DNA of 64,000 nucleotides from Tulasnella sp. 424 (Eukaryota > Basidiomycota > Agaricomycetes > Cantharellales > Tulasnellaceae): contig WSUB01000171.1 in assembly GCA_019633425.1 (NCBI GenBank), positions 1-64,000 on the forward strand, given 5' to 3'. A program made the translations under genes and the position numbers. The notes below the pieces were generated by a model. That model was given only the letters and a program-made list of their open reading frames with translations, made no database searches and was not told the origin of the DNA. Shown here in pieces: positions 1 through 10,417 of this stretch; the first letter of the stretch is position 1; each line of letters begins with the position of its first letter.

Positions 1-122
1 CGCGCGCCCCCCCCCCCCCCCCCCGGCCAAACAAAAAAAAAAAACCTCACCCCCCCCCCCCCCCCCCCCCCCCCCACAAAAAAAAAAAAAAAAAAAAAAA
101 CAAAAAAAAAAAGCCCCCACCC
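1..122. repeat. Low-complexity poly-C / poly-A tracts at window edge
   Basis: Long C runs alternate with A runs (about 22 A at 79-100 and another A run at 102-112). The A runs could be tails of older retroelement insertions that the LINE at 123 landed beside. The C runs have no evident function and may mark a contig edge or a poorly sequenced homopolymer. No gene is visible here. Confidence 0.8.
111..122. repeat. 5' target-site duplication of the LINE
   Basis: The 12-mer AAGCCCCCACCC occurs here and again at 8003-8014, directly after the poly-A tail of the LINE. The arrangement is duplication, element, A-tail, duplication, as target-primed reverse transcription leaves it. The leading A residues blur the exact left edge, so the duplication is 11-12 bp. 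Confidence 0.6.
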
Positions 123-630
123 GTACCCCCCTCAAGATGTACTAGGCAGCCTCAACGCTGGCAGGGGGGTAAAAACCACGGATTCTCGGGCATGGGCTAA
201 TGCCTAGACGCACCGTCGTCACTGGCAAGCACAACACTCTGCGAAAACCTCCGGACCGAGCCCATACGAGTGGTGCCGGTGGTTTTATACGCTTAGTCCC
301 TCTGCTTGACCAGAACCTTGTGAGCGCCGGGATACTAGGAAGTACCTCGAGCGACTCAGCCGGCTCCCCAAGAACCATCAAGGTTCGAGGAAGCAGGATC
401 CAGTCCAAGTCGCCATAAGGGGCTGGGGGATCACAGTGATCCCCCTCCTCCTTATGAAATCCCGACGAACAACTAAGAAACCGTATCTGTCTACTTTACC
501 GCATGTAATAGAATGACCATATGGAAACACTTGCTTCCTCTCTGAGGGAACGAGAGCCGCCAACGTCCCCTTTCACCATCGGGAGAGCCTGCGCGCTCCA
601 ATTGGGAACGTCCACGTACACCTGAAAATG

Positions 631-810
631 AGCAACCAATCAAAGGTCACGACTGAGTGGGCAGCCCACTGTGATCTTAGGCAAAACAAAGACAGAGCCA
701 GCGAGGCTGCTGCAGGACACGTCGCCACTTCCTAGAGCCAATCACGTCGCGGCTCGCGACGATCAAAGGGCCCTGGAGCCAATCACGTCACAACTCACGA
801 CGATCAAAGG
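631..810 (+). promoter_or_regulatory. CCAAT-box repeats in the LINE 5' UTR (putative internal promoter)
   Basis: CCAATCA occurs at 636-642, 738-744 and 779-785. The last two lie in a 41-bp imperfect tandem repeat (about 735-769 and 776-810) in which the box is followed by CGTC and then CGACGATCAAAGG. LINEs need a promoter inside the transcribed unit, and repeated CCAAT boxes just upstream of ORF1 (ATG at 901) are a reasonable candidate. Promoter function is inferred; the repeats are seen directly. Confidence 0.45.
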
Positions 811-900
811 CTCTTTCAGTAGACGGGTCTGCAGCCACAATCTCGTCTACTTAAAGATGCGAGAGGTCCTCCCTCGAGGTAACCCCCAACATCGACAACA

Positions 901-2184
901 ATGAGCGACATTCTCGATTCTAAACTCTCTGATAACTCGACTCTCGAAATGGACACGGACGACCATGTCCCGGCCACCGAGGGAGGAGGGCACACTGGTA
1001 TGCCGGCTACGCCGGTACCCGGAACCCCCCATCACCTGCCGACCCTGCCAGAAGGGACAGCGCGCACGCCCGACTGGGGGAAGACCCCCACACAAGGTGA
1101 TCCAGGAACGCAACGCAAAGTCACGCAGCTGAGACCAGCGAGCAGAGCGCAGTCAGAAGCACCAGCTTCGCCAACCCCGCAACGAGGAGTAGCCAGGGTT
1201 CTATACCCCGAGGCCCCTCACCCCCCCACCAGTGACGAGGTTGTTGAAACCAACGCCGCACGGATCAAGAGGCTGGCTGACACTTTCCGGAAAGCGAAGC
1301 TAGTTCCCAACCAGGTCGAATCGAAGGGAGTCGTCCAATTCCCCAACTACTCCCACCCCTGTTGCCTAGGCACCCGGTCTCTATGGCCACCCTACGCCGC
1401 GGACGACGAGCTGTGCGCCGCTTTGACGACGCTGCAAGCGCAAGATCACCACCTCGCGTGGGCCACGGCCTACAAGACCATGGAGATAACCGAGACCGAA
1501 CTCGACCTTCTCAAGCTCGCGTTCGGAATCATCGAGGAAGAAGAGCTCATCGCTGGGTTCAAGATCTCCGACTACTCCACCGACCTCGCTGCCAAAGGGG
1601 GGAAGGGACTTTTGATTGTGGCACACTCGTTGGACGTGTACTGCCGGCTCATGTCGAAGAAAATCATTACGATCCGGTCGAAGACCAAATCCGCGACCTT
1701 CTTCCTTCAACATGACGACTCCTAGGGGACGCACGTCATCTATGATATCCATAACGCAGGGTCCGACTTCGAGCGCGACGTCCTACCCCGTTTCTGGAAG
1801 TTCAGCGGCGACGTCGTCGCCACGCACGAGTCCAAGAAAGAAGGTGTGGTCCTACCGAAGGACCTCGCTTACTACCAAGCCCCTTGGAACCCTAAGACCC
1901 ATAAGGGAGCCAAGGGCATCATCTGGCGTGTCCGCTTCGTTGGCACAAAGAAGATCAACGAAGGGACGTGGGCCTACCCAAGGCATCTAGGCCATTCGAA
2001 CAAGGGAGTCGTAGAGGTTAGGCGTCCGCCCCTCTGCTCCCACTGCATCTCTCACTCGCATGCTCAAGGCCTATGCCAGTGGTGGAGGGACGGTGCAGTA
2101 GCCGGGTCGAAGACCAAGCCGGACCAGTTCCAGGAGACCGAGTATAAGACGATCAAGTCGGTCAAGGTCTCCAAGTTCGCGTAG
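901..2184 (+). pseudogene. LINE ORF1 (gag-like, CCHC zinc knuckle), one internal stop
   Basis: A 428-codon frame encodes a gag-like nucleic-acid-binding protein expected to coat the LINE RNA. The N-terminal third is Pro/Thr-rich and probably disordered; the middle is mixed alpha/beta-like and unrecognised. Near the C-terminus (about 2035-2080) is CSHCISHSHAQGLC, an exact CX2CX4HX4C knuckle, the usual ORF1 feature of Tad/I-type elements. The only break is a TAG at 1723-1725. Downstream codons continue in the same frame with no other stop, so a single C-to-T change of a CAG codon is the simplest explanation. ORF2 begins 60-200 bp downstream. Confidence 0.82.
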
Positions 2185-2244
2185 ATTTACCTCCTTACTA
2201 CTACGTGTACCTTGCCCCTGTTTGTGTAATCTGATACATGTCTG

Positions 2245-5200
2245 ATGCGACGAATCCTTCGCCCGTGTGCGTTAGTTTCACTAACTTGGAAGCCTCCTGC
2301 CTCGTTGGAACTAGACACGGAGGCACCTGGAGGTAAAATGGATCGGCCAAAGGCACGACTCACCTCTCTCAACACACCACACACCATGGAACAACACAAC
2401 CCAATGAATCAAGAAATAGGACTTCCCTTTTATGATCCTCGGGGGGAATGGTACCTAATGCGAGACGATCCTATGGCTCCTGGGCACCAGCAGGGAGGCA
2501 CCCGAATGGGCGTGACCGTGTCAGAGCACGCAACGCCGAGCGCGTCGCCTGGCGGTTCCGTAAGTAACGAAGCTGGAACATCAGCCGCGAGAGCGGAATG
2601 GGGAACGGAGGACGCTCCAATGAGCGACACCACGTCAGACATAGGGCAAGGAATCACATCCTCGGCCTGGGAGCCGGACCTCGGTCCAGCACCCAACTCA
2701 GGCCGATCCCCCAACAGGAATCGACCAGATCCCAGGCCGCCTCGGAATAGGAAACCCCTAATCCAGGTGGCGACCCTGAATGTTCGAGGATGCGGAAACC
2801 TCCGTCGTCAAGACAGGAACAAGCTTGGCGAACTCGTCCGATGGATGAGATCAACCAAGACCGGCATCGTGGGGCTCCAGGAGACCTACCAATGTGCGGA
2901 AAACTTTGCGGGGGCTGAACGAGCTAACGCAAAGGTATGGGCTTTTCCGAATGAAGGAACCGCCCATTCGGCAGGGACAGGTTTCATTGTCCACCAAGAT
3001 GGGATACCAGCTGGACTTACCAGAGGGAATTTCCAACACGAGATCCTGATTCCAGGAAGACTCGACGTGCTCTCATGGCAATGGGGGAGCGAAGTTTTTA
3101 CGGTGGTGAATGTCTACGCACCGAAGAACCACCAGCCAGCTCTGTCCTTTTTCAAGGAAGTAACCGAGAAGCTGAGACGAAAACATATCGACGTGATTCT
3201 AGGGGATTGGAATCACGTTGAACATGCGGTAGATAGACAGCTCAAAGGGCAGAAATCACCGCAAGATATACGGGACGCCTTGAAGGACCTCAGGGTGAAA
3301 CTCGGTGTCGAAGACTCCTGGAGGGATGAGAATCCCATCAGCAGCGATTTCACTTGGGAGAGCCCATCGCCGAATGCAGACGGCACGACCTCCCGCTCAC
3401 GCCTCGACAGGATCTTACTGTCCTCCGAGGTGGCCGAACGAGCGACAGAGCACGAGATTGACGTGTCTCTGACCCTCAGCGACCACTACCCGGTTAGGGT
3501 TAAGATCCTGGACGCGGAATCCCCAGAACTCGGGAGACTGAGGTGGAAGATGAACCTCGAGGATCTTGAGGACAAATGGGCAATGGAACAGTGCAGACTG
3601 ATCCTGCTAAAGTGCGAACAGAAGTCCACAAGGGACCCAATGACGCAATGGCTGGCAGCAAAACGATCTATCAAAGCCATGCTCCAGTCCCGCCAGGCGG
3701 CTAAGCAAAAGGAAAGGGGCAAAACCCTCCGAGAGCTCAAAGAAAGACAGGTAGCCATCACGAGGAACCCGGACTTGCCTAGGGACCCAGGTCTACGCCA
3801 TCAGGAAAGCGTAATCAGGAAAGAATTGCCCAAATTGAGAAAGGCAAACTAGACCGCGCCACTGAGTCGTCCTCGGCCAGATACGCGGAGAATGGCGAAC
3901 AGGTCAACAAGTACTGGTTCGCCATAGGTAAATCCATGCAGGAGTCATCTATCATCAGAGGACTCACTACGGATGACGGGACGGGAGTACGAGACACCCC
4001 GTCCATGGCAAATATAGCTAGGGAGCATCATAGAAACCTCCAAGCAGAGCCGGAAATGACCCCTGACAGAAGGGAAGCCATTCGCCGGATGGAACTGACC
4101 GCAAGAGGCAAGCGCCTCTCGCCGGAAGACAGGACCATGATGGACGCTGAGCTCTCCGAACAGGAAGCTCGACAAGCCATCAAGGCATCCCAGAACGGGA
4201 AAGCTCCCGGAAAAGACGGTCTCCCATACGAACTATACAAATATTGGATAGACAAATGGGACAAGAAGACGAGCGAAGGACCTAGAGTCCCGAATATCGC
4301 TCTGATCCTCTCAAGAGTATGGAATTCCGTTGGAAAGGACGGTGATGCCCCTGCTGAATATGTTGAAGGACTGATGTTCCTCCTATTCAAAAAGAAAAGG
4401 CGAGATAGAATAGAGAACTACCGCCCGATCACGCTCCTTGGCTGTGACTACAAGTTACAAACCAAGGCGTACACCTCCAGGCTTGGGAGAGCTGTAGGTA
4501 ACGTCCTACACCCAGACCAAGCAGGCTTTGTACCGGGCCGAGACATCCTCGACCACGTGAAGCTAGCGAAGACAGTGAAAGAATACTGTGACGTAACGGA
4601 GAGAGACGGCTGCTTAGTCGCCCTCGACCAAGAAAAGGCGTACGATAGAATCGATCATGCCTATTTATGGAAGATACTGGAGTGCTTTGCACCCCCCCCC
4701 CCCCAATAGCGAAAATCAAGGCGCTTTATGCTAACGCAGAGACAAGAGTCCTTGTGAACCAGACAGAATCCCAACCCTTCCCAGTGAAGAGAGGAGTCCG
4801 CCAAGGAGACCCACTTTCGTGCCTCCTTTTCAACCTGGCAATAGAACCCCTAGCCGAGTCGATTCGGAGATCACCCATCAAAGGGGTAAAGGTCCCCAAT
4901 GCCGCCGAGAGAATTGTCGTAAGACTCTTCGCAGATGACACACAGATCTACCTGTCTAAAAATGACAAGTGGACCATGGTGAAGCAGATAATGGATGACT
5001 GGTGCCTAGCGTCCACTGCAAAGTTCAACGAGGAGAAGACCGAATTCCTCCCGATGGGCACGTCTGACTATAGAAAGAAAGTATGCAGGCTGAAATTCCT
5101 CAACCCCTTGAGGATACGAACCGCGGAAGCCCTCCCAAGAGGCGCACGCTTCGTGGAAGACAGGCAACCCCTCAGAATATTGGGGGGTTTCGTTGGTAAC

Positions 5201-7447
5201 AAAGTTGACGAATCCCAGATTTGGGAACCCGTCACTTCGAAAATCGAGACCCTCGCAGACAAATGGTCCAAGAGGTGCATGACCCTACGAGGAAGAGTGA
5301 TTGTCTCAAGTTTTATCATCCAATCGAGGGCACAGTACCTTATGATGACAAACGACCCGCCCCCCTCAGTGGTGGACAGGATCACCAAGGCCACACACCG
5401 AGTGATGTGGGCCGGGAAAAAGAGAGGACTCACAACCTTAGAAGTGGTGGAGATGCCTAAGACGCTGGGAGGTCTAGACCTCCCAAGTTTTAAACTCAGA
5501 ACGAGAGCGGCCTGACTCGTGACAGCGAAGAAGTGGTGCGCACCCCAAGACGACAGGCCCCTGTGGGCTGACGTTGTGAACGAGCTCATCCGGATCTCGA
5601 GCAAGAGACCGGACAACCCGAGGAAATCCTCTGTCCTGTGGCAGACATGGAAAGAGACTTCTGGGAAGACCAGCAAGCTTCCAAGAGACATCCAAGCGAT
5701 GCTCAAGGAGACGCGCAGATACGGTTTAAGGGTGGAAGCCCTTAAGCTATCTACAAAGACCAAGGACGAGGCCCCAATATGGCTGTCCAAAACGGTCGAC
5801 ATCACACCGAAGGAGGAGAACTCGGCTGCAATGAAGCATCTGAGAGAACACCACAGTGTGCGAAACATGGGGGACCTCAAGGGGCTCTCCATAAATGACG
5901 CGAGAGGGTGCAGGACCCACACGCGCTGCATGCAAGCGGTGGACAAGCTGACGGTCAAGACTCAGCCCCGCTTCAACGTCCGATTCCAAACCCCCCTGTT
6001 GCAAGGGGCGACGGAGCCGGACAACCTTGACTTCACCGCAAGACGGAAGGAAAAGGCACGCAGGGACAGAGCGGCAGGGATGCCGACGGACCTAGACCCG
6101 AACTTCACCTACCAAGGTGACCTCCACGGAGCTCTGAGAATCTTCCAGGATTCCAAGAGAGAAGACCTCCTCCCGGCGTATAGAACCGGTGAAGCGAGGA
6201 ACATGACCGACGTTCAAACGGTAGTCTGGACCGACGGATCAACCATCGACTATGGGAAGAGTACCCAAAAAATCGGCTTTGGCATATGGAGCGAAACCCC
6301 ACACCTTAGAGTGGCGGTGCGACTCACCTCCGAACCTGTTACCAACAACAGGGCAGAATTGGCAGCGATCGTATGGGCCCTTGAGAGAGCACCCAAGAAC
6401 GAAGACCTCCTGGTGAACACGGACTCGCAGTATGCAGTCACCGGCTTCACCTCAACGCACCAGACCTGGGAAGACCGGGGATGGCTCCACATCGAGAATG
6501 CGGACCTCTGGAAGAGAGGCCTCTATCTCATACGCTCGCGAACGTCATTGACAACAATTGCGAAAGTCAAAGCTCACTTGGGCATTGAAGGGAATGAGAG
6601 AGCAGACAAACTGGCAAAAGCCAGAGCTGAGTCCACGAACGACGACTTCCCCAGCCTGGAAGTCCCAATCGAATGGACGCTGAATGGGGCAAGGCTGCAA
6701 ATCCTCAGTTTCCACAATGCATACCAATGGGTCAGAGCCGAAAGGCCAGAACCAAAGGCGACAAGGGCTCCCAAGAACCTAAAGAGGATCCAGGAAACCC
6801 TTGAGACAGAACATGGCATCTGAACGACGGAAGCCAGGATCTGGCTAGACCTCCGGAGACCAGCAATTCGGAGGGAGATCTCTGATTTTCTCTGGACCAT
6901 GATCCACGGGAGATCCCAGTGCGGAAACATGTTCCGCAACTGGGGACCGGAGTGGGAGGAGCTCCAATTCTGCACGTGCGGGGTAGTTGAAACGATGGAA
7001 CACCTCCTCACCCAATGCGGGGACGCCCTCTGGCAAATCCGACTGTGGAATAAAACCTCGGCCTTAATGAAAGGCTCGAAACTAATTGAGGATTTGAAGT
7101 GCGTGCCCCCCTCTTTCGAAGAGATCATGGGTGCTGCATCAGTTAGACTCCGAACCCCGGCAGCAACAAGACTCTGGTCTACGATCGTTACCAAGACAGC
7201 CTTCACCATCTGGAAGTTGAGGAACAGATCACGTTTCGACAGAATCGCGGTCTCCTCCAAAATGGCCTTTGATGTATGGAGAACATATCTAGAAAAAAGA
7301 GCAAAGACGGACCTGACAATTGCAAGACTGAAAGGCCCCTCATCGACTGCCCGAGACAAAAGGACGAGGGAGATTGCGACCGCCTGGGGGAGCCTGCTGT
7401 CCCTCAGGAATGGTGTTACGGTTTGGAACTCAGCGGATTATGGTTAG
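2245..7447 (+). pseudogene. LINE ORF2 polyprotein (endonuclease, RT, RNase H), frameshifted and with two stops
   Basis: This is the replication polyprotein of the LINE. In-frame ATGs at 2245, 2338 and 2386 are candidate starts. The APE-type endonuclease (about 2761-3510) shows VATLNVRG, GLQETYQC, GDWNH, SRLDRILL and LSDHYPV. The reverse transcriptase (about 4200-5000) shows APGKDGLPYELYK, YRPITLLGCDYK, GFVPGRDILDHV, LDQEKAYDRIDH and the catalytic FADD at 4928-4939. RNase H (about 6215-6620) keeps WTDGS, NNRAELAAI, NTDSQYA and VKAHLGIEGNERAD. A CXC...EHLL...C motif (about 6970-7020) follows. The frame changes at about 3790-3820 and inside a 13-base C run (4692-4704). TGA codons at 5513-5515 and 6821-6823 interrupt an otherwise continuous frame; both look like CGA-to-TGA changes. 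Confidence 0.9.
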
Positions 7448-8002
7448 ACGGCTTGCTCTTTGTGGGTGAGCGCTGTGCGTCGTCCCCACTTTAGCGGATG
7501 CGAGTGCCACAGGGGCAGCTGCGCATACTAAGGTGAAATGACCGAGCCTCATAGCAACCCGAAAGGGGGAAACGCCGACGTGTCAGGTTCGTTCTCCCCC
7601 TGAGGGATCCTCATGAGGGGGGCATCATCGCCCCCCGATCACACCCAGGCCGGGCCTGTACCGGAACGTCCCCTCGTGGGAATAGGACGCCACTGCGTTG
7701 ATAGCGGTGGTTAGCCTCTGGGGAGGATGTCGTTCTAGACCATAGATGGGGAGTCGCGAGGCGACCTGTCGGCCGAAAACGTTGATTCCTGATGGAGGGT
7801 TTAGTGGGTAGTGACGACCGTCGCCAGACGACGGCGTGATCCCCACACTGTCTGGCCCTGGATCACGTGGAACCACCCTCACGAGGTGGGAGTCGTAAGG
7901 CCGAGTGATGCCGGACCACGGAGAACTCCAGGCATGCCATTCGTCGATAAGCCGATTACCTCCTATCACCACAAAAAAAACAAGAAAAAAAAAAAAAAAA
8001 AG
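7448..8002 (+). other. LINE 3' UTR and A-rich tail
   Basis: No coding potential is seen after the ORF2 stop at 7445-7447. The segment contains several short GC-rich stem-like runs (about 7590-7660 and 7840-7930). It ends in an impure A tail (7972-8002) abutting the 3' target-site duplication. Confidence 0.75.
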
Positions 8003-8014
8003 AAGCCCCCACCC
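8003..8014. repeat. 3' target-site duplication of the LINE
   Basis: AAGCCCCCACCC, identical to 111-122, lies immediately after the A-rich tail. Confidence 0.6.
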
Positions 8015-8590
8015 ATAGATAAAAATAGAATAAATATATTCTATTCATCGGACCTTATCTACGGACATTTCTAGCTAATTAATTTCGCGCCTAAATTAAG
8101 TAATTAGTTGGGACTCAATAACTAGCTACCTCTGTCTAATTAGTATTCCGCGCGGCGATTCCAGATTCTCACGCCTCGCGTGCGCGGCCAACTACCGGCG
8201 CTTAACAGAACCCATTTTTGGATGGCAACATACGGGTATCCTGGGGGAGGTATGAAATCGGGACCCGGGCATTGCAGGGTAATCCAGGGAGATAGACGGC
8301 AACAAGGGTGCTGCGGGCGTTGATGGCATGGAAGACAAGGGGAGATGAAGAACGGATGCTGTGAACTGTGTTTGAGGGCAATTTTGAGGGCAATTTATAT
8401 GTCATCGGAGCTTGAGTCAAGCAGAGTGTTAAGGGAAGTGGACGTAAAGATCAACACCTTCATGACCTCAATCCCATGTTGATGGGGCAATTGTTCGCCT
8501 TTGGACTTCGCATCTCTCCCCACATTCCCGCCCTCCAATCCTTTAAGTTGCTGACCTCCATGTCCCCTATATTCTCCAGCATCGTCTCAA
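8015..8590. other. Non-coding gap between LINE and hypothetical gene
   Basis: The first 130 bp are A/T-rich (taattaattt-type runs), then GC-rich from about 8150. No convincing ORF is present. A CACTA-type terminal repeat matching the transposase element's right end (13944) was looked for here and not found. Confidence 0.5.
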
Positions 8591-10011
8591 ATGGTGATCA
8601 AGTCCTACCCTCTGGGTGACGGTGCTCCAGCCCCTGTTTCACTTCCCTTTGGTTGAGTTCATTCATCCCTCAGCGATTCCAATTCTGACTAATGCCATAT
8701 CTCTGTAGCGCCGCCGTCCCAAGCTGCAGCAACACGTTCCATTCCTACATCGCAACACCGGACACAGCACATCCATGCCCTTTCGTTCTCGTTGGCTGCA
8801 CCTCCTGCAGGACCTTGTGTGATGTGCGGTCGAGCCCAAGCAGAGGCAGCAATTACTCTGCTTGATGGTAACTTGGCTTGTGCTCGTCATTTGGCATACT
8901 TCTGCCCGCTCCTGCATCCTGCACCCGAGACCATAACTGAAAATGCTTCTGGGCTTCAGCTTCGGATGGAGGACTCGGATGACGAGCTTGAGTATGTTGA
9001 TAGTATTGTGCCTGTGACCCCTATCACGCAGCCATCGCCCTTCAATGAAGAACCTCGAATGCCATCAACCCCGGAGAAGCCTTCAGTGCAGAGCCACACT
9101 GCAGGTCAGTACAGACGTTCGCTCTCCCTGCAGATGTCAAACTCTAACCTTCATTTGTAGTTACACGACGCATCGCCAGCCTCACGATCGACGCCAGTAG
9201 CTGGCAACGTCCTTCCTGTGATGACCCCATCCTCACATCATTATCCTCTCAAAACCACATTCGTTATCTTATCACGATTCGTTCTTTTCTCTTATCAAGA
9301 TATTCCATTGAATTCTATTGGGTTCTGTCCGAAGGGTTACACGTCGCCTCATGTACCATCAGTCAGCGCCTCATGTAGTTCTTCATTCATTAATCATCAC
9401 CTCCACTTCTGTACTATAATAACTCGACGGAATGAGGAGGTTTGTTCCTCATTCCGCCTCTTGTCTACTATTCTAGTATCAGCATCTCTCTTACCTCTTG
9501 ACTCTACCTCGATCTTGAATAAGCGCCTCGCCTGAACTCTCGACATCACTCTCGACTCTGACACTTCCTGCCAGACGCTTCCACCTCCAAGTCCCCCACC
9601 CAAGGCTCCAATCGCAGGGAAAGGCAAGGCCTTTACTGCCTATATCACACTCGCTAAGCACTAACAACTCTCGTTATGATCTCAGGAGAGCCACTTTCGT
9701 CCCCTCCGACTTGGACCCAACTTCCAATTCCCGCTGAAGCTCCTGGAGACGGATCGACAGGCAAACTCTCCATTGCTGGTTCATTGAGGCAACGTCAGCC
9801 TCTTCCTACTCTAGCCTGTCGGTCCTCTGCCTCTTCCGACACAAGTTACAGATCATGGACCCCTGCAGAAGCTGCAGAAGCGCGCCGTATCGCAGCTAAG
9901 TTTGAGGAGAGAAGTTTTGGGAAGGAAGTGGCAAAGTGTAGTACCTCGACACTCTACTCATCTGCTATATCCGATCGTGACGTTCATATGAAGGGGTCTA
10001 GCGAATATTAG
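8591..10011 (+). CDS. Hypothetical spliced protein, 3' structure uncertain
   Basis: Not recognised. The best-supported part is exon 1 (8591-8651, starting MVIKSYPLGDG), a 57-bp GT-AG intron (8652-8708), and exon 2 (8709-9104) containing CVMCGRAQAEAAITLLDG and an acidic Asp/Glu-rich stretch. A second 56-bp GT-AG intron (9105-9160) keeps the frame open to a stop near 9376. A separate Pro/Ser-rich frame reaches 10011, with a good acceptor at about 9690, and may be the true last exon. The CX2C pair could bind metal, but no domain is identifiable. It sits just upstream of the transposase gene in the same orientation, so it may be the accessory ORF often carried by CACTA elements, or a host gene. 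Confidence 0.35.
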
Positions 10012-10227
10012 AAGTCTTCGCCGATGTCCTCCCTTAGTAGTGTCCTGTCCTCCAGCTCCTGCGTTAGATCCCGTTCTAATTTGTCACTCTTTCTGTCACT
10101 CATTTGATTGATATATGCGTCTCGCCTGATAAAACCTCCTAGACCAGAATATGGTTCAAGTGTGGGGACTTGAGTTCGATATTTCAGGCATCTAGCCCAA
10201 CTTTAAAGTTCGCACGTGCACACATTG

Positions 10228-10413
10228 CAACTTGACTTGTCCTCCACCCACCACCCGTTTCCAACTCGACGTGCCCTCCACCCATTCCTGACTCGACGTG
10301 CCCATCACCCACAACCCACCATCCTTTCACCTATAAATTGCTATCTCTTCACTGATGACCCTACTCAACACCAACACCTCAATCCACATTTCCTCGATTT
10401 CTACTCGAACCGG
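10228..10413 (+). promoter_or_regulatory. Promoter region of the transposase gene with short repeats and TATA box
   Basis: Three imperfect copies of a roughly 30-bp C-rich unit (core ACTCGACGTGCCC followed by ACCCA) occupy about 10230-10315. TATAAA follows at 10332-10337, about 80 bp before the first ATG (10414/10418). The layout fits a fungal polymerase II promoter; the repeats may be factor-binding sites. Confidence 0.45.
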
Positions 10414-10417
10414 ATGA

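Larger units (their letters stand above)
123..8002 (+). mobile_element. Near full-length Tad-like non-LTR retrotransposon (LINE), inactivated
   Basis: The element has a 5' UTR (123-900), a gag-like ORF1 ending in a CCHC zinc knuckle, and an ORF2 with APE-type endonuclease, reverse transcriptase, RNase H and a C-terminal Cys/His motif. A 3' UTR and an A-rich tail (about 7972-8002) follow. Two ORFs, an RNase H domain and an APE endonuclease fit the fungal Tad1/I-like clades. It is not autonomous as read: ORF1 has one in-frame TAG (1723), and ORF2 has two in-frame TGA codons (5513, 6821) and two frameshifts (about 3790-3820 and the C run at 4692-4704). A 12-bp direct repeat flanks the whole, so this is one insertion and not a patchwork. 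Clade assignment is by domain order only. Confidence 0.88.

Noticed and set aside
4692..4704. Possible programmed frameshift at the C run in LINE ORF2
   Set aside because: A 13-base homopolymer is more simply a slippage or sequencing problem. Another frameshift and two stops in the same ORF show general decay, and no stimulatory structure is evident.
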